Shown one piece after another: positions 25,031-34,845 of a DNA stretch of 64,000 bases. Source of the stretch: Paractinoplanes polyasparticus (GTDB lineage: Bacteria > Actinomycetota > Actinomycetes > Mycobacteriales > Micromonosporaceae); contig NZ_JAHWFK010000042.1 of NCBI RefSeq assembly GCF_019710575.1, positions 1-64,000 of the forward strand, written 5' to 3'. A program made the translations under genes and the position numbers. Every line of letters begins with the position of its first letter. Position 1 is the stretch's first letter. Below the pieces are notes generated by a model, which ran no database searches, had not been told where the DNA came from, and saw nothing but the letters and a program-made list of their open reading frames with translations.

Positions 25031-26386
25031 TCAGCGGGGCAACGGGGTGGCGGAGAAGATGGTCCGCGGGTCATAACGGCGCTTGAGCGCGACCAGACGT
25101 TCGGTGTTCGGGCCGTATGCGTGCGCGACCTGTTCGTCGTCAGCGGGTCCGAGAAGATTCGGATAGCCGCCGGGCAGTGCGTGCGGCGCGAGTTTGCGAG
25201 ACGTGTCACGCGCCCAGTCCTTGTCGGTGGCCCCGTCATCCGGACTCCAGGACCCGATCATCTCAACCAGGAAGTGCGGTTTGCGCTGAGCGAAGGCGGC
25301 CAGTTCGATGGGCAAGCGGGTCGCAACGCCGTGGAACGGGACGATCTCGATGACACTGGATGGCGAGGTGCGTGCTTCTGCGGCTTCGATGATGGTGGCT
25401 GCCACCGCGGAATTCACGGCGGCCACATTCCGTGTGCCCATGTCGTGATGCATCGTTGTATCCGCGAAAGCTGCCTCACCTTCGCGCAGGACGTCGCTGA
25501 ACGCCATGGTCCGCATGTCAACGGACAGCGGTCGGCCGAGTCCGGTGACCCGCTCCATCCACTGCTCACCGGACGCCGGATCTCCGAGCCAGGTGGGCGC
25601 GACGTAGGCCACATCGGTGCCGTCCGGCAGGGTGGTGGCCCCGGCTCGGGCCGTGAACTCGTCAGGCGCCTTCGCACAGAGCTCGCCGAAACCTCGCAGA
25701 ACGTCAGCAGCTTGGTCCCATCCAAAGGTGACCCTGCCGGTGAGAACTGACGTGATGGGGAATGCGCGCAGATGCAGCGCAGTCACGACGCCGAAGTTGC
25801 CGCCACCGCCGCGCAGCGCCCACAGCAGATCCGGATCACTCCGCTCGCTGGTGTGGACGAGCCGGCCGTCGGCGAGGACGACCTCAGCGGCGAGCAAGTT
25901 GTCAGCCCCGGTTCCGACGAGCCCGTTCAGCGGACCGTACCCGCCTCCGAGGGTGAACCCGGCGATACCCACTGAGCCGACTGTTCCCGCGACGATCGAG
26001 TACCCCTCTCTCTCAGCCGCGATCATCGCGTCCAGGGACAGGGCGCCGCCTCCGGCGATGACCACGTCTCCGATGACTGTGGCCGCACGCATCGGGGAAA
26101 GATCGAGCACCACGCCGCCACGCTGCAGGGAGCGTCCCGGCCGGCCATGCCCTCCGCTCAGCACGGAGACGCCCAGCCTCGCGTTCGCGGCTCTGGCCAA
26201 GGCAGCCTGGACGTCAGCGGCAGTGGCGCAACTGATCACTTCGGCTGGCTGTAAGTCCGCAGCAGGATTCCACATCCTCATGCCGATCTCTCCCGATGTC
26301 ATCAATGCCGTGCGGTCCGAGCGATTCCACACTGCTCGCGACGGGGCCTGGGTGCGTCCCGAAGATTGCGTAGGACCGTCTTTCAT
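25031..26386 (-). CDS. FAD-linked oxidase (PCMH/BBE family)
   Basis: 451 aa; ATG 26386 follows GAAGG at 8 nt. The FAD-binding half shows SVLSGGHGRPGRSLQRGGVV (the usual flavin-linking His region), GSVGIAGFTLGGGYGPLNGL and LLWALRGGGGNFGVV. The C-terminus NTERLVALKRRYDPRTIFS is the berberine-bridge-enzyme tail. The cysteine that gives the second covalent flavin bond in bicovalent members (GLxCD) is replaced (GTGAD). The enzyme should therefore be mono- or non-covalently flavinylated. Oxidises an unknown alcohol, sugar or alkaloid-like substrate with O2. No signal peptide. Divergent from an AraC gene that may control it. Confidence 0.85.
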   Translation of the reverse strand: MKDGPTQSSGRTQAPSRAVWNRSDRTALMTSGEIGMRMWNPAADLQPAEVISCATAADVQAALARAANARLGVSVLSGGHGRPGRSLQRGGVVLDLSPMRAATVIGDVVIAGGGALSLDAMIAAEREGYSIVAGTVGSVGIAGFTLGGGYGPLNGLVGTGADNLLAAEVVLADGRLVHTSERSDPDLLWALRGGGGNFGVVTALHLRAFPITSVLTGRVTFGWDQAADVLRGFGELCAKAPDEFTARAGATTLPDGTDVAYVAPTWLGDPASGEQWMERVTGLGRPLSVDMRTMAFSDVLREGEAAFADTTMHHDMGTRNVAAVNSAVAATIIEAAEARTSPSSVIEIVPFHGVATRLPIELAAFAQRKPHFLVEMIGSWSPDDGATDKDWARDTSRKLAPHALPGGYPNLLGPADDEQVAHAYGPNTERLVALKRRYDPRTIFSATPLPR

Positions 26387-26780
26387 ATTGCTGACCTTCA
26401 AGGCGCGGCGCGGAGCAACGACCAGCAGCCACTAGTCCCGTGAACGCACCCGGCTATACCTGGGCGCGGGTCTTCGCACCATTTGATGGTCTGCTGTGGA
26501 CGGATACGGAAGCTCTGATCTTCCCAAACATCATCAGCTCGCGCATTGAGAGCAGATCCTTCTCAATCGCGAGAGCTGCGAGTCCGGGCCGACAGGCCGG
26601 GCCGCTCCACCGGCATCAGAACGAATTCCGGAATGGGCCGACCGGGGCGGGGTCGGCCTCGGCCTCGGCGGGGCGTCGAGCCATAGGACAATGCGCAGGC
26701 CATAGGACAATGCGCAGGCGGGTGCCGTCGCTCCGGCGGCGGACAAGCGGCCCAGCGCCGACCGTGACACCATATGAGGC
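26387..26780. promoter_or_regulatory. Divergent promoter region, FAD oxidase / AraC gene
   Basis: About 390 bp with no supported gene. It contains an exact tandem pair of 19-bp units CCATAGGACAATGCGCAGG at 26681-26699 and 26700-26718, ending 62 bp before the AraC start. Directly repeated sites are typical AraC-protein targets. Promoter boxes not assigned. Confidence 0.55.
26681..26718. repeat. Tandem 19-bp direct repeat (putative AraC site)
   Basis: Two abutting exact copies of CCATAGGACAATGCGCAGG. The period of 19 bp is close to two helical turns, so both would face one side of the DNA. Could instead be a recent replication-slippage duplication. Confidence 0.6.
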
Positions 26781-27620
26781 ATGGCGATCGCGGCGCCCTC
26801 AGCGCATGACGGCCCCGGCCAGCGCTTGGAGACCAGCACCGGCCTGGGGTGGCGGACAGTCCAAGCCGCCAGATACTCCGATCCACCCGCCACCGCAGAG
26901 TTCTGCGTCGAGTCCAACCAGCTGTTCATCGTCCTGGCCACCAGCGGGCAGTACCGGCTCGAACACCGTAGCCGGGGGAAGTGGCACGGCGAGGTACGTC
27001 GGCCGGGCTCCATCTGCATCGTCTCACCTGGCCGGCACAACCTCATACGCTGGCGCAGCGCCTCGAACACCCCGCTGCGTTCCTTGCACCTGCTGCTCGA
27101 TCCCGCTGCCGCCGGAGGGGTCCCGGCGCTCGACAGAGCCAATGAATACGACCCGTTCGTAGCCGCGAGCACGTGGGCGCTGGCGGGCGCACTGGACAGT
27201 GGCGCACCGGCGCTCTACGCCGACGCCATCGCCCAGGCGCTGGTCACTCATCTTGCGTGGCGGACGAGGCGACCCGCACGGCGTGACGGGGCGCAGCTCC
27301 CGTCGCTGAGCCCCCGGCAGGTCGACCGGATCACGGAATACATGCGGGCCAAGATTGCCGAGAACGTCACGATCGAGGAACTCGCCGCGATTGTCAACGT
27401 CAGCAAGTTCCACTTCATCCGGGTCTTCGGGTCCACCACCGGGCTCACTCCGTACCGGTATCTGCGTCGGATGCGGTTACAAGCTGGGGCGGAGTTGCTG
27501 CACGGGACCTCGTATTCCGTCGCGCAGATCGCGCCCATGTGTGGCTACCGGAGTGCTCGCCAGTTCGCGACTGCGTTCCGCACCGAGTACGGCCGATCCC
27601 CTACGGACTACCGCCGATAA
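26781..27620 (+). CDS. AraC-family transcriptional regulator
   Basis: 279 aa. The N-terminal ~170 residues look like a cupin-type sensor domain (FIVLATSGQYRLEHRSRGKW, RPGSICIVSPGRHNLIRW). The C-terminal double HTH runs ITEYMRAKIAENVTIEELAA, IVNVSKFHFIRVFGSTTGLT, QIAPMCGYRSARQFATAFRT and ends GRSPTDYRR. ATG 26781 is the first in frame but its AGG is only 1-2 nt away, so the true start may lie further in or be leaderless. Likely controls the divergent FAD oxidase. Confidence 0.87.
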   Translation: MAIAAPSAHDGPGQRLETSTGLGWRTVQAARYSDPPATAEFCVESNQLFIVLATSGQYRLEHRSRGKWHGEVRRPGSICIVSPGRHNLIRWRSASNTPLRSLHLLLDPAAAGGVPALDRANEYDPFVAASTWALAGALDSGAPALYADAIAQALVTHLAWRTRRPARRDGAQLPSLSPRQVDRITEYMRAKIAENVTIEELAAIVNVSKFHFIRVFGSTTGLTPYRYLRRMRLQAGAELLHGTSYSVAQIAPMCGYRSARQFATAFRTEYGRSPTDYRR

Positions 27621-27744
27621 CGGCGCACCGCGGTAATGCAGCCGCGACCAGGACGGCCAATTCACTGACCAAGTCTCGCAAGCTGCCGGTGGTACGGCGG
27701 TCGGTCGCTCGACTCGGCGAAGCGACCGGACGAGAATCATTTGG

Positions 27745-28145
27745 CCGACCGGGGAAGCGTATCCCGAAGATCTCGTCGGGTGGTGATTCCGAGCTGATCG
27801 CGCCCGATTCGCGGACGAAGCGGAGCTCGCGGTCGGCCAGCTCGTGCCAGCTCTGGTCGTCCCAGAGGTCGATCGCCACCCTGACCACCAGGTGGTTCCA
27901 GTGGAGATCCTCGTTCAAGTCCGGCTGGATGTCGCAGTAGGCCCGGAGCCCTTGCTTGAGGATGGGAGCCGCGGCCACGTAACCGTCGATCAGGTGTGTG
28001 GCCAGACCTTCCAGCAGGAGCCCGAACCCGGGCGCGTGGTCGGCTGCCCGGACAGCGTCCCGTGCGGCCATTGCCACTTGGCGTTGTACGTCGTCCGCCC
28101 GGAGCCGCACGGCGAAGCCTGCAGTGCCGCAGCCGGCAGACGGAT
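27745..28145 (-). pseudogene. LAL regulator remnant with internal deletion
   Basis: The middle of a LAL protein is recognisable: VQRQVAMAARDAVRAADHAP, LLEGLATHLIDGYVAAAPIL and VAIDLWDDQSWHELADRELR, matching copies at 16956 and 43963. Right after RFVRESGAIS the sequence jumps to DNA like the extreme 3' end of those genes (27745-27790; compare 43970-44010), so over 1 kb coding for the C-terminal half has been lost. N-terminal ATPase also absent. Confidence 0.7.
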
Positions 28146-28288
28146 CGGGCGCCACCCTCGACGAAGGCACGTCCGTTCGATGCGCGACCTCGCCCTGTGG
28201 TGGATGGAGACGAACTACGCGCCGCTGGGCCAACGCTTGTGTGTCATGTGCCCATGTGGTGGCGTCTCAGTGATCATCTCTCGTTGAC

Positions 28289-29710
28289 TCAGGCGAGGAG
28301 GTTTCGGCGTATGCCGGTGGTCCGGAAGAGATAGTCGCGTGACTTCTCGAGCTCGCGGCTGAGCTGGTCGAGGTCGGCGTCGAGCAGTTTTCCCTGCCAC
28401 TTGCGGACTTCGCCGGCCACGATGACGGTTTCCACGTTGGTCCGGTCCATCAGCGAAACCACGGCGCCGGGCGCGTTGTTGAGCGGTGCGACGTTGAGCG
28501 CCCTGGCGTTGAGCAGCACGATGTCGGCTTCCTTGCCAACGGTCAGAGAGCCGGTTCGGTGGCCGAGGCCCAGGTGGTCGGCGCCGTTGGCGGTGGCGAA
28601 ACGCAGCACGTCGCGAGTGCGCAGTAGCGCTGGCATGCCGGTGTGGTCACCACCCTGGTCGAGAACGGCTTGGTTGACGAGCATGCGTTGCACGGTCAGA
28701 GCACTGCGCATGAGTGTGAACGGATCGGCGGTCATCGTGGTTTCGACGTCGGAACTCAGCGACGGTTCCATGCCCATTTCCTGGATCTTCAGCAGCGGTG
28801 GTGTGCCGTGCCGCATGACCATCTCGACGGGCACGGCCACGGAGACCTTGGCGCCGGCGTCCCGGGCTACCTTCCAGGCAAAGTCACTCATCCCTGTCAT
28901 GTGAATGAGTAGGACGTCCGGACCCAGCCCGATGTCTTTCTTCGAGCCGCCCTCACCGCGTGCGACTGCGTCAATGAGTGGACCCTGCCCGAAGCTTCCG
29001 ACGGCGTGTGCCGCGATCGGCAGGTTCAGATCGCGGGCGATGGTCCAGGACCGGGTGAGCACGTCGTCGCCGAGATAGACCTCACCGCCCATGACCATGG
29101 TCACCAGCTGGTCGTCCGAGGAGAACCATTGCTTCCGGACTCGATACGCGTCGTCAGGGTAGGCCGCTCCGACGCGGCCGTCACCCTCGAAGTAGCCGAA
29201 CGCCGACCGGCGTCGTGTATCGACCAGAGCCTGGACCGCCGCGTCGGTGTGCTCGGGCGAGTGATGGATCTGTGAGATGTCCAGAACCGTGGTGACACCG
29301 GCGTCGAGCTGAGACAGCCCGCCGACCAGCGAATTGATGTATACGTCCTGCGGGCGGTACACGGGCGCGAACTTCTGCAGCACGTACTCGACGTACGAGG
29401 GATCAGCGCTCGGCGTGCCAGATCCGTCGTTGAAGAGCAGCGCGTCGGGCAGGAAGGAGCGCAGCGCGGTCTCGAACAGGTGGTGGTGCGTGTCGACGAA
29501 ACCCGGCACCACGATGCGCCCGCGGGCGTCGATGACATCCGCGTCGCCGGCGTCAAGCTCGGGCCCGACTGCCACGATCTTCTTGCCTTCGACAAGAACA
29601 TCGGCGGTTTCGAAATCACCCACGGCGGGGTCCATGGACAAGACCACGCCACCGCGGATCACATAGCGGTGGGCCGGAAGCCGTCCCGGGGTCACGGTGG
29701 TGTCAGACAT
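28289..29710 (-). CDS. Amidohydrolase / chlorohydrolase family metal-dependent hydrolase (copy 1)
   Basis: 473 aa from ATG 29710 (GGAGA at 6-7 nt). TIM-barrel hydrolase of the cytosine deaminase/AtzA/TrzN subgroup: IVVPGFVDTHHHLFETALRS gives the metal HxH, LPIAAHAVGS the third His, VLLIHMTGMS the next His, and SLSSDVETTM the catalytic-metal Asp. Hydrolyses a C-N or C-Cl bond of a heterocycle or amide; substrate unknown. An MFS transporter gene ends 79 bp upstream and a LysR gene faces it, suggesting import and hydrolysis of a nitrogenous compound. Homologous to the gene at 47529, which lacks the Asp. Confidence 0.87.
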   Translation of the reverse strand: MSDTTVTPGRLPAHRYVIRGGVVLSMDPAVGDFETADVLVEGKKIVAVGPELDAGDADVIDARGRIVVPGFVDTHHHLFETALRSFLPDALLFNDGSGTPSADPSYVEYVLQKFAPVYRPQDVYINSLVGGLSQLDAGVTTVLDISQIHHSPEHTDAAVQALVDTRRRSAFGYFEGDGRVGAAYPDDAYRVRKQWFSSDDQLVTMVMGGEVYLGDDVLTRSWTIARDLNLPIAAHAVGSFGQGPLIDAVARGEGGSKKDIGLGPDVLLIHMTGMSDFAWKVARDAGAKVSVAVPVEMVMRHGTPPLLKIQEMGMEPSLSSDVETTMTADPFTLMRSALTVQRMLVNQAVLDQGGDHTGMPALLRTRDVLRFATANGADHLGLGHRTGSLTVGKEADIVLLNARALNVAPLNNAPGAVVSLMDRTNVETVIVAGEVRKWQGKLLDADLDQLSRELEKSRDYLFRTTGIRRNLLA

Positions 29711-29789
29711 GAGAATTCTCCAGTGTTGAAGAGGGATCGGTTGGTGGGAGACGCAACCCGGCAGGGCGATGTGCCGGGCAAAGAACGGA

Positions 29790-31037
29790 TCAACCCGCGG
29801 ACGTCTTACGCACCCGCGGCCCACCCGGCAGGCGGGCCAACAGGGGGATCGCGGTGCACAAGGCGATCGCGACGGTGGCGATGGTGAAGCCGATGAGGGC
29901 CGTCGTGAGCGAGATCGCCTGGGTCGCGACGCCGATGCCGACCACCGGCAGTGTGAGCCCGACATAGCCGATCAGGAAGATGCCGGCGAGTACCTCACCA
30001 CGATGACTGGGGTCGGCCAGGGAGCCCGCCACTGCCAGGGCTGCCTTGAACAGCGGGCCACCTCCGGCGCCCGTCAGGACGCCGCCGGCGAAGAACCACC
30101 CGAGCTCGCCGACCTGCACCACGACGACCGTCACCACGATAATGCCGAGGACCAGCAGGACGGTCCCGATCGCTGTCTGCGCGCGCATGGTGAGCGACCG
30201 CAGGGCGATCTGTGCGAGCACGGCAGCGGCGAAGGTCACGAACACGACGAGACCGCCCGTGAATCTTGAAGTGATGTGCAGCTGGCCGGACACGAAGCCC
30301 GGCACGAGCGAGGTGAACAAACCCAGCACCGCGAAAGCGGCGAAGGCGATACCGCCGGCCAGAAAGAAGGTTCCGCGCGCGTTCTCCGGGACGCTGACGC
30401 GCTGCGGGCGGTATTTCGGACGTACGTCCGGGGGAGTAGCGGTCTCTGGCACGAGAGCCACCCCGACGAGGGCAATGACGAGAAAAACCATGAAGACGAC
30501 GTACGGGGTGATGAGCGGTGCGGTGATCCATTGAGCGAGCGCGCCGGACACCAAGGCGCCCACACCGAACCCGCCGAGGTTGGCTGCCGCCGCCACTACC
30601 TGGGCCCGCGTAAGGTCGGTGCCGGGGCGCGTTCTCAGATACAGGTCGAGGATGTGCGCCGTGATCGTAGCCGTCAGCATGCCGATGCCGAGCCCGGAGA
30701 CAACTCTCGCCAGGATCAGGCCGGGCAGGGCGGGCCAGAGCAGAAAGATCACGGCCGAGGCGATCTCCAGCCCGATGGCGATCAGCAAGATGCGTCGCCG
30801 TCCGTAGGCGTCGCCGAGATGCCCGGCCAGGAAAAGGCTGATCACAACACCTACCGCGTACGCCGCGAACGCGACGGTGATCGCGAAAGTCGAGAAGCCA
30901 TCGCGCTCTTGATACAGCGACCAGAGTGGCGTCGGCACGGTGCTGTACGCCATGACGACGAGGAACGCGGCCGCGGCGATCCAAAATCCGGCTCCGTGGG
31001 TGACACTCCGGACCGGAGTCGTCTGGGTAGTAGCCAT
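29790..31037 (-). CDS. MFS transporter
   Basis: 415 aa with twelve predicted helices. ATG 31037 starts MATTQTTPVRSVTHGAGF just before helix 1 (FWIAAAAFLVVMAYSTVPTP). Motif A appears as AGHLGDAYGRRRILLIAIG, and RVVSGLGIGMLTATITAH is helix 4-5. The central loop carries PKYRPQRVSVPENARG. Likely moves the substrate or product of the following amidohydrolase. A LysR gene diverges 76 bp away and probably regulates both. Confidence 0.87.
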   Translation of the reverse strand: MATTQTTPVRSVTHGAGFWIAAAAFLVVMAYSTVPTPLWSLYQERDGFSTFAITVAFAAYAVGVVISLFLAGHLGDAYGRRRILLIAIGLEIASAVIFLLWPALPGLILARVVSGLGIGMLTATITAHILDLYLRTRPGTDLTRAQVVAAAANLGGFGVGALVSGALAQWITAPLITPYVVFMVFLVIALVGVALVPETATPPDVRPKYRPQRVSVPENARGTFFLAGGIAFAAFAVLGLFTSLVPGFVSGQLHITSRFTGGLVVFVTFAAAVLAQIALRSLTMRAQTAIGTVLLVLGIIVVTVVVVQVGELGWFFAGGVLTGAGGGPLFKAALAVAGSLADPSHRGEVLAGIFLIGYVGLTLPVVGIGVATQAISLTTALIGFTIATVAIALCTAIPLLARLPGGPRVRKTSAG

Positions 31038-31113
31038 GAAGCAACCATGCTGCCGTCTCCAATCATCTGCCACGATATATTTTGATGATTCTGATCGAAG
31101 TCGGAGATAAATC
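31038..31113. promoter_or_regulatory. LysR-type divergent operator region
   Basis: A 76-bp AT-rich gap (ATATATTTTGATGATTCTG) between divergent MFS and LysR starts. It carries T-N11-A type symmetry typical of LysR boxes, plus GGAG 8 nt before the LysR ATG. Precise boxes not assigned. Confidence 0.5.
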
Positions 31114-32010
31114 ATGGACAAGCGTCATCTGGAGGTTTTCGTTGCCGTCGCGGTGGCGGGAACCTTCACCCGGGCCGCGAATGATTTGCATCTGGTGCAG
31201 TCCGCTGTCTCCGCGACCGTCGCCGCCCTCGAGTCCGATTTGAACGAGCGCTTGTTCGATCGGACGACCCGGCAAGTGCGGCTGACAGCGGCGGGCCGCG
31301 CCCTGCTGCCGAAGGCGGTCGCCATCCTGGACGCCTTCCAGGACGCTCGAGACACCGTGGACGCGGTGGGCGCTGGACTCTCCGGATCGCTTCGCATCGG
31401 TTACATGACCAACGTCACCCTGTTCGACGTCCCGGGCCTGCTCGGCCGGTTCCACGCCGATCACGTCGGTGTCACCATGCACCTGGCGCCGTCCGCCACC
31501 GGCACCACGGGACTGGCCGAAGGCCTCCGCACCGGCGACCTCGACCTGGCCTTCCTCAGCGCCAAGCCGGCGGCCTATCCCGACCTGAGCGTCGCTGTGC
31601 TGGCCACCTCGCCCATGGGGCTGGTCGTCCCGGCTCATCACCCGCTGGCCGGCCGAGCCCGGGTCCGGCTCGAAGACACCGTCTCGGAACCGTTCGTCGA
31701 GAACCACACGGGATTCACGTCGCGATCTCTGGTCGACAACGAGTTCCGGCAGCGCGGGCTGTGGCGGGACATCCGGATCGAGACTTCGGACGTCAACGAT
31801 GCTGCGGCCCTGGTCCGCAACGGCCTGGGCGTCGGAATCCTGCCTCGATATTCGGTCGAGGGTGACAGTCACCTCCGCTGGATCGACATCGAGGATGCCG
31901 CGCTCGAGACAGTTGTCAGTGTCGCAACGCACCGCGGCCGCACGCCGAGCGCTGCCGCCTCTCGTCTGGCCGCTCTCGCGACGGTCTCCTTCGAACCCGG
32001 GCCGGGCTGA
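31114..32010 (+). CDS. LysR-family transcriptional regulator
   Basis: 298 aa. N-terminal winged helix MDKRHLEVFVAVAVAGTFTR then LVQSAVSATVAALESDL; substrate-binding domain from ~90 (SGSLRIGYMTNVTLFDVPGL ... LRTGDLDLAFLSAKPA ... VNDAAALVRNGLGVGILPRY). ATG 31114 follows GGAG at 8 nt. Divergent from the MFS/amidohydrolase unit, which it probably activates in response to the pathway compound. Confidence 0.9.
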   Translation: MDKRHLEVFVAVAVAGTFTRAANDLHLVQSAVSATVAALESDLNERLFDRTTRQVRLTAAGRALLPKAVAILDAFQDARDTVDAVGAGLSGSLRIGYMTNVTLFDVPGLLGRFHADHVGVTMHLAPSATGTTGLAEGLRTGDLDLAFLSAKPAAYPDLSVAVLATSPMGLVVPAHHPLAGRARVRLEDTVSEPFVENHTGFTSRSLVDNEFRQRGLWRDIRIETSDVNDAAALVRNGLGVGILPRYSVEGDSHLRWIDIEDAALETVVSVATHRGRTPSAAASRLAALATVSFEPGPG

Positions 32011-32026
32011 CCGGATGGCTCACGGG

Positions 32027-32656
32027 TCAGACCCGGATTCGCGCCTCGGCGAAGCTCTCCCACAGGTAGTCGATGAGTGCCCTGACTGCCGGAAGCCGGC
32101 CTCGCGCGGAGGTGAACTCGAGCGAGAGTGGTGCTTCCGCGGAGTACCACTCGGGCCAGAGCCGGACCAGCGACCCGGATCGCAGATCGGCCGCGCACAG
32201 CAGGTCCTGGACGAGGCCCACTCCCACTCCGGCCCGCACCGCTTCAAGCACCGCGTCGGCTCCCAGGGAGGCGATCCGCGGTTCATGGTGCACGACCAGT
32301 CGAGCACCGTCGGCCCGGTCGAGATCCCACCGGTCCGTCTCCAACCAGCCGGAGACCGGGTCGACCATCGAAACGGTTGGCATGGCGTTCAATGACTCGA
32401 TTCGTTCACCCGGCCGGATAGTCGACGCCAGCTCAGGGCTCGCCACCAATACCCGCCTTACCACTCCCAACGAGCGCAGCTCGACTCCGGGAACACCGTC
32501 GGTCTCCGGCCCAGGCCTGCAGCGGAGGGCGACATGAATTCGTTCGTCGATGAGGTCGGTGCGGCGATCCGTTGCCAGAAGCTGCAACTGGACTCGCGGA
32601 TGACGCAGGAGGAACGGTGGTAGCGGAAGCCGGACGATCGGGGTCGGATTCCTCAT
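32027..32656 (-). pseudogene. LysR effector-binding domain fragment (HTH lost)
   Basis: The frame begins inside a LysR co-inducer domain (LPPFLLRHPRVQLQLLATDR, RTDLIDERIHVALRCR) and runs to a normal end (GVGVGLVQDLLCAADLRSGS ... VRALIDYLWESF). The first ~90 residues with the HTH and linker are missing; the break is where an MFS fragment starts on the other strand. Without the DNA-binding part it cannot act as a regulator. The same C-terminal end recurs at 37220-37480. Confidence 0.75.
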
Positions 32657-32679
32657 CGCAACTGCGATGGTCCTTGCCG

Positions 32680-32815
32680 GCCTGTTCCTGCTGGGCGCCC
32701 TTGGTCGACAACGGAAATGCGGCGCTCATACCCTTTGCCGCAGGTGCTTCGACCGTCGCAACCCTCCTTGTCTTCCTGTGGGGATTCCGCCGCCGTCGCG
32801 GCGTGGCCGACCGCA
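32680..32815 (+). pseudogene. MFS transporter C-terminal fragment
   Basis: The peptide LVDNGNAALIPFAAGASTVA then TLLVFLWGFRRRRG is clearly homologous to the end of the MFS protein at 12776 (VLDNGGSVLIPFAGAAANVV, LLFLWGFRQRRG). Only the last helix and tail remain, joined directly to the LysR fragment. Confidence 0.7.
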
Positions 32816-32915
32816 GCGATGAAAGCGAACTTCGTGTCTCCGGCGGAGAAGCATCAGAGTGCCCGCGTCTCGGCCGAGCGGGTGAATCCCGCGCGGCGCA
32901 CACGGCCGGCGAGGA

Positions 32916-33764
32916 CTATCCACCGAACGTTTCTCCTGACCGTGGGGGGCGAACTTCTCCGAAGGTCGGATGTGCGCGCGGTGTCGGCGAGGTCGGGGCC
33001 GCGGGCTGATCCGGAATGGAAGCCCAGAACCCGGCAAGAAGGTCGGCGGCCCGGGCCGGGTCCTGGGCCATCCACCAGTGCCCGGCCCTGTCGAGGATCT
33101 CCACCCGCGCGCCGGCTCGCGCAGCTCCCCGGCGCCGCTGGGCTTCGGAGCCCGCGTAGGGGTCATCGCTCGCCAGCAGGACAAGCCCAGGCCGTGCCGC
33201 CGCCCTGGTCAGTGCCCGACCGAGCTCGGCCATCACTGGCTGCGCCGCGGAGCGGTACAACCCCAGCAACGCGCGACCCATGTCTGCGTTCTGCGCCGAG
33301 GCGAGGCGCTCAGCAATCGGCCGGGCGAAACCGAGCGAGATCATCTGCTCGGTCTTCTCCTCGTGCGAGGCGCCGAACTCAGTGGCCACGTCGGCTTCGC
33401 CCGTACCTTCGGTTTGCCAGCGCAGTGCCAGGTCGTGCCAGACGAAGTCGGGTTCGAACAGCGCGATGGCATCGCTGACCCAACTCTGTAGAAGATCGGG
33501 CCGGGTCATGGCCACGTTGAGAACGTGGCCTCCGCCCCAGTCGTGCCCGACCAAGTGCACCGGCACGTTCAAGAGCTCGATCTCCGCGATCAGCCAGTCT
33601 CGATAGCCGGCCACATCGCCGCTGAACTCGTCCGGCAGCGGTGCGCCGAACCCCGGAGGGGACAGGCACACGGTGTCGGTGACGCCGACCCTCCGCAGCT
33701 CTTCGAGCAGATCGGTCCAGATCGCTGCACTTTCGGGATTGCCGTGCACGAACGCTACAGTCAC
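32916..33764 (-). CDS. Alpha/beta hydrolase (haloalkane dehalogenase / epoxide hydrolase-like)
   Basis: 282 aa from GTG 33764, chosen for GGAGGA 6 nt upstream and because VTVAFVHGNPESAAIWTDLL opens the fold. HGNPES is the oxyanion segment. GHDWGGGHVL carries an aspartate nucleophile, as in haloalkane dehalogenases and epoxide hydrolases rather than a serine esterase. DRAGHWWMAQDP supplies the catalytic His. The C-terminal ~30 residues (PTSPTPRAHPTFGEVRPP) are a Pro-rich tail beyond the domain. Cytoplasmic, substrate unknown. Confidence 0.85.
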   Translation of the reverse strand: MTVAFVHGNPESAAIWTDLLEELRRVGVTDTVCLSPPGFGAPLPDEFSGDVAGYRDWLIAEIELLNVPVHLVGHDWGGGHVLNVAMTRPDLLQSWVSDAIALFEPDFVWHDLALRWQTEGTGEADVATEFGASHEEKTEQMISLGFARPIAERLASAQNADMGRALLGLYRSAAQPVMAELGRALTRAAARPGLVLLASDDPYAGSEAQRRRGAARAGARVEILDRAGHWWMAQDPARAADLLAGFWASIPDQPAAPTSPTPRAHPTFGEVRPPRSGETFGG

Positions 33765-33953
33765 GAACTCCTCCTTCGATAGGCGCGACACCTTCGAACG
33801 CATCTGAATCGTGCCGCTCTCCCGCCTACTGTGCTCGCGGGGGTTGCTGGATACCCGATGGAGTCGAGGGTTCACCCATGATGGAGGAGTAGTTGGCCGG
33901 TGTCGCCCGGCCGTCGACCGCACCGTGGACTCTTGAGCCCAGCGTTTCCACCC

Positions 33954-34845
33954 CTACCGCTCCGGGCGCACCGGTGATTTGAAAGCTGCTACGTCTATCA
34001 GGACTTTGCCGATCGCGTTGTTCTGCACCGCCGCGTGCGCGCGGGCGCTCTCGGCCAGCGGGAACCGGTGCAGCGGAAGCCCGTGCTCTGGCCCGACTGG
34101 AAGTGCGCCGTCGCGCAGAGCCGCCGTGATGTCTGCTGTCGCCGTAGCCAGGGCGTCCTCGCCAACGGTGTAGAGCAGCAGGAACTGCAGCCGGGTGTTC
34201 AGTGCGGCGTTCACGCCGAGGTCCAGCGGTGCCACGTCGCCACCGTTGTCGCCGTAGATCGCGATGGTGCCGTGGTTCTTGATCACTGCCTGGTCGAGCT
34301 TCACGTTGGGCGCGAAGGCGACTTCGAGGATCTGATCCACGCCGTCCCCAGCTATCGCTCGGATCTGCGCGACAGGGTCACCTTCGCGGTAGTTGACGAC
34401 GTGATCGGCACCGGCCGCGGTAGCCAGGGCGGCTTTCTCCGGCCCGCTGACGGTGGCGATCACCGTAGCGCCGGCCCAGCGGGCCAGTTGGATCGCTGCG
34501 TGTCCGACCGCGCCCGCCCCGCCGGCGACCATGACGATCCGGCCGCTGAAAGCGCCGGGCGCGAGCCGCTGCGGACCCCCTTCGGTCACCGTCAGCGCCC
34601 GGTGTGCGGTTATCGCCGGCACGCCGAGGCTGGCGCCCTGGTCGAAAGAAGCATTGTCGGGGAGCTTCACCACGTTCGCGGCAGGCACGACTGTGAACTC
34701 CTGAGCGGTGCCATTTGGTCGGCCTCTCGTGGCCAGATACACCCATACCCGCGCGGACCTCGCCGGGTGCCGGTTCCGATGCCACCTTGTCGACGAGTCG
34801 CAGGACACTCGGGCTTCCGGTCTCGCGGTAGACGATCGCTTTCAA
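33954..34845 (-). pseudogene. Quinone oxidoreductase-like MDR protein with internal deletion and frameshift
   Basis: TTG 34845 (GGAAGG upstream) gives KAIVYRETGSPSVLRLVDKV then EPAPGEVRAGMGVSG. The frame then breaks near 34770, and the remainder resumes at RVWVYLATRGRPNGTAQEFT, skipping ~60 residues that normally sit between. The rest is intact: VMVAGGAGAVGHAAIQLARW (NADPH loop), AGADHVVNYREGDP, ending IGKVLIDVAA. Missing the catalytic N-terminal core, so probably inactive. Confidence 0.7.

Noticed and set aside
26681..26718. CRISPR-like repeat
   Set aside because: Only two copies, directly abutting with no spacer, and no cas genes.
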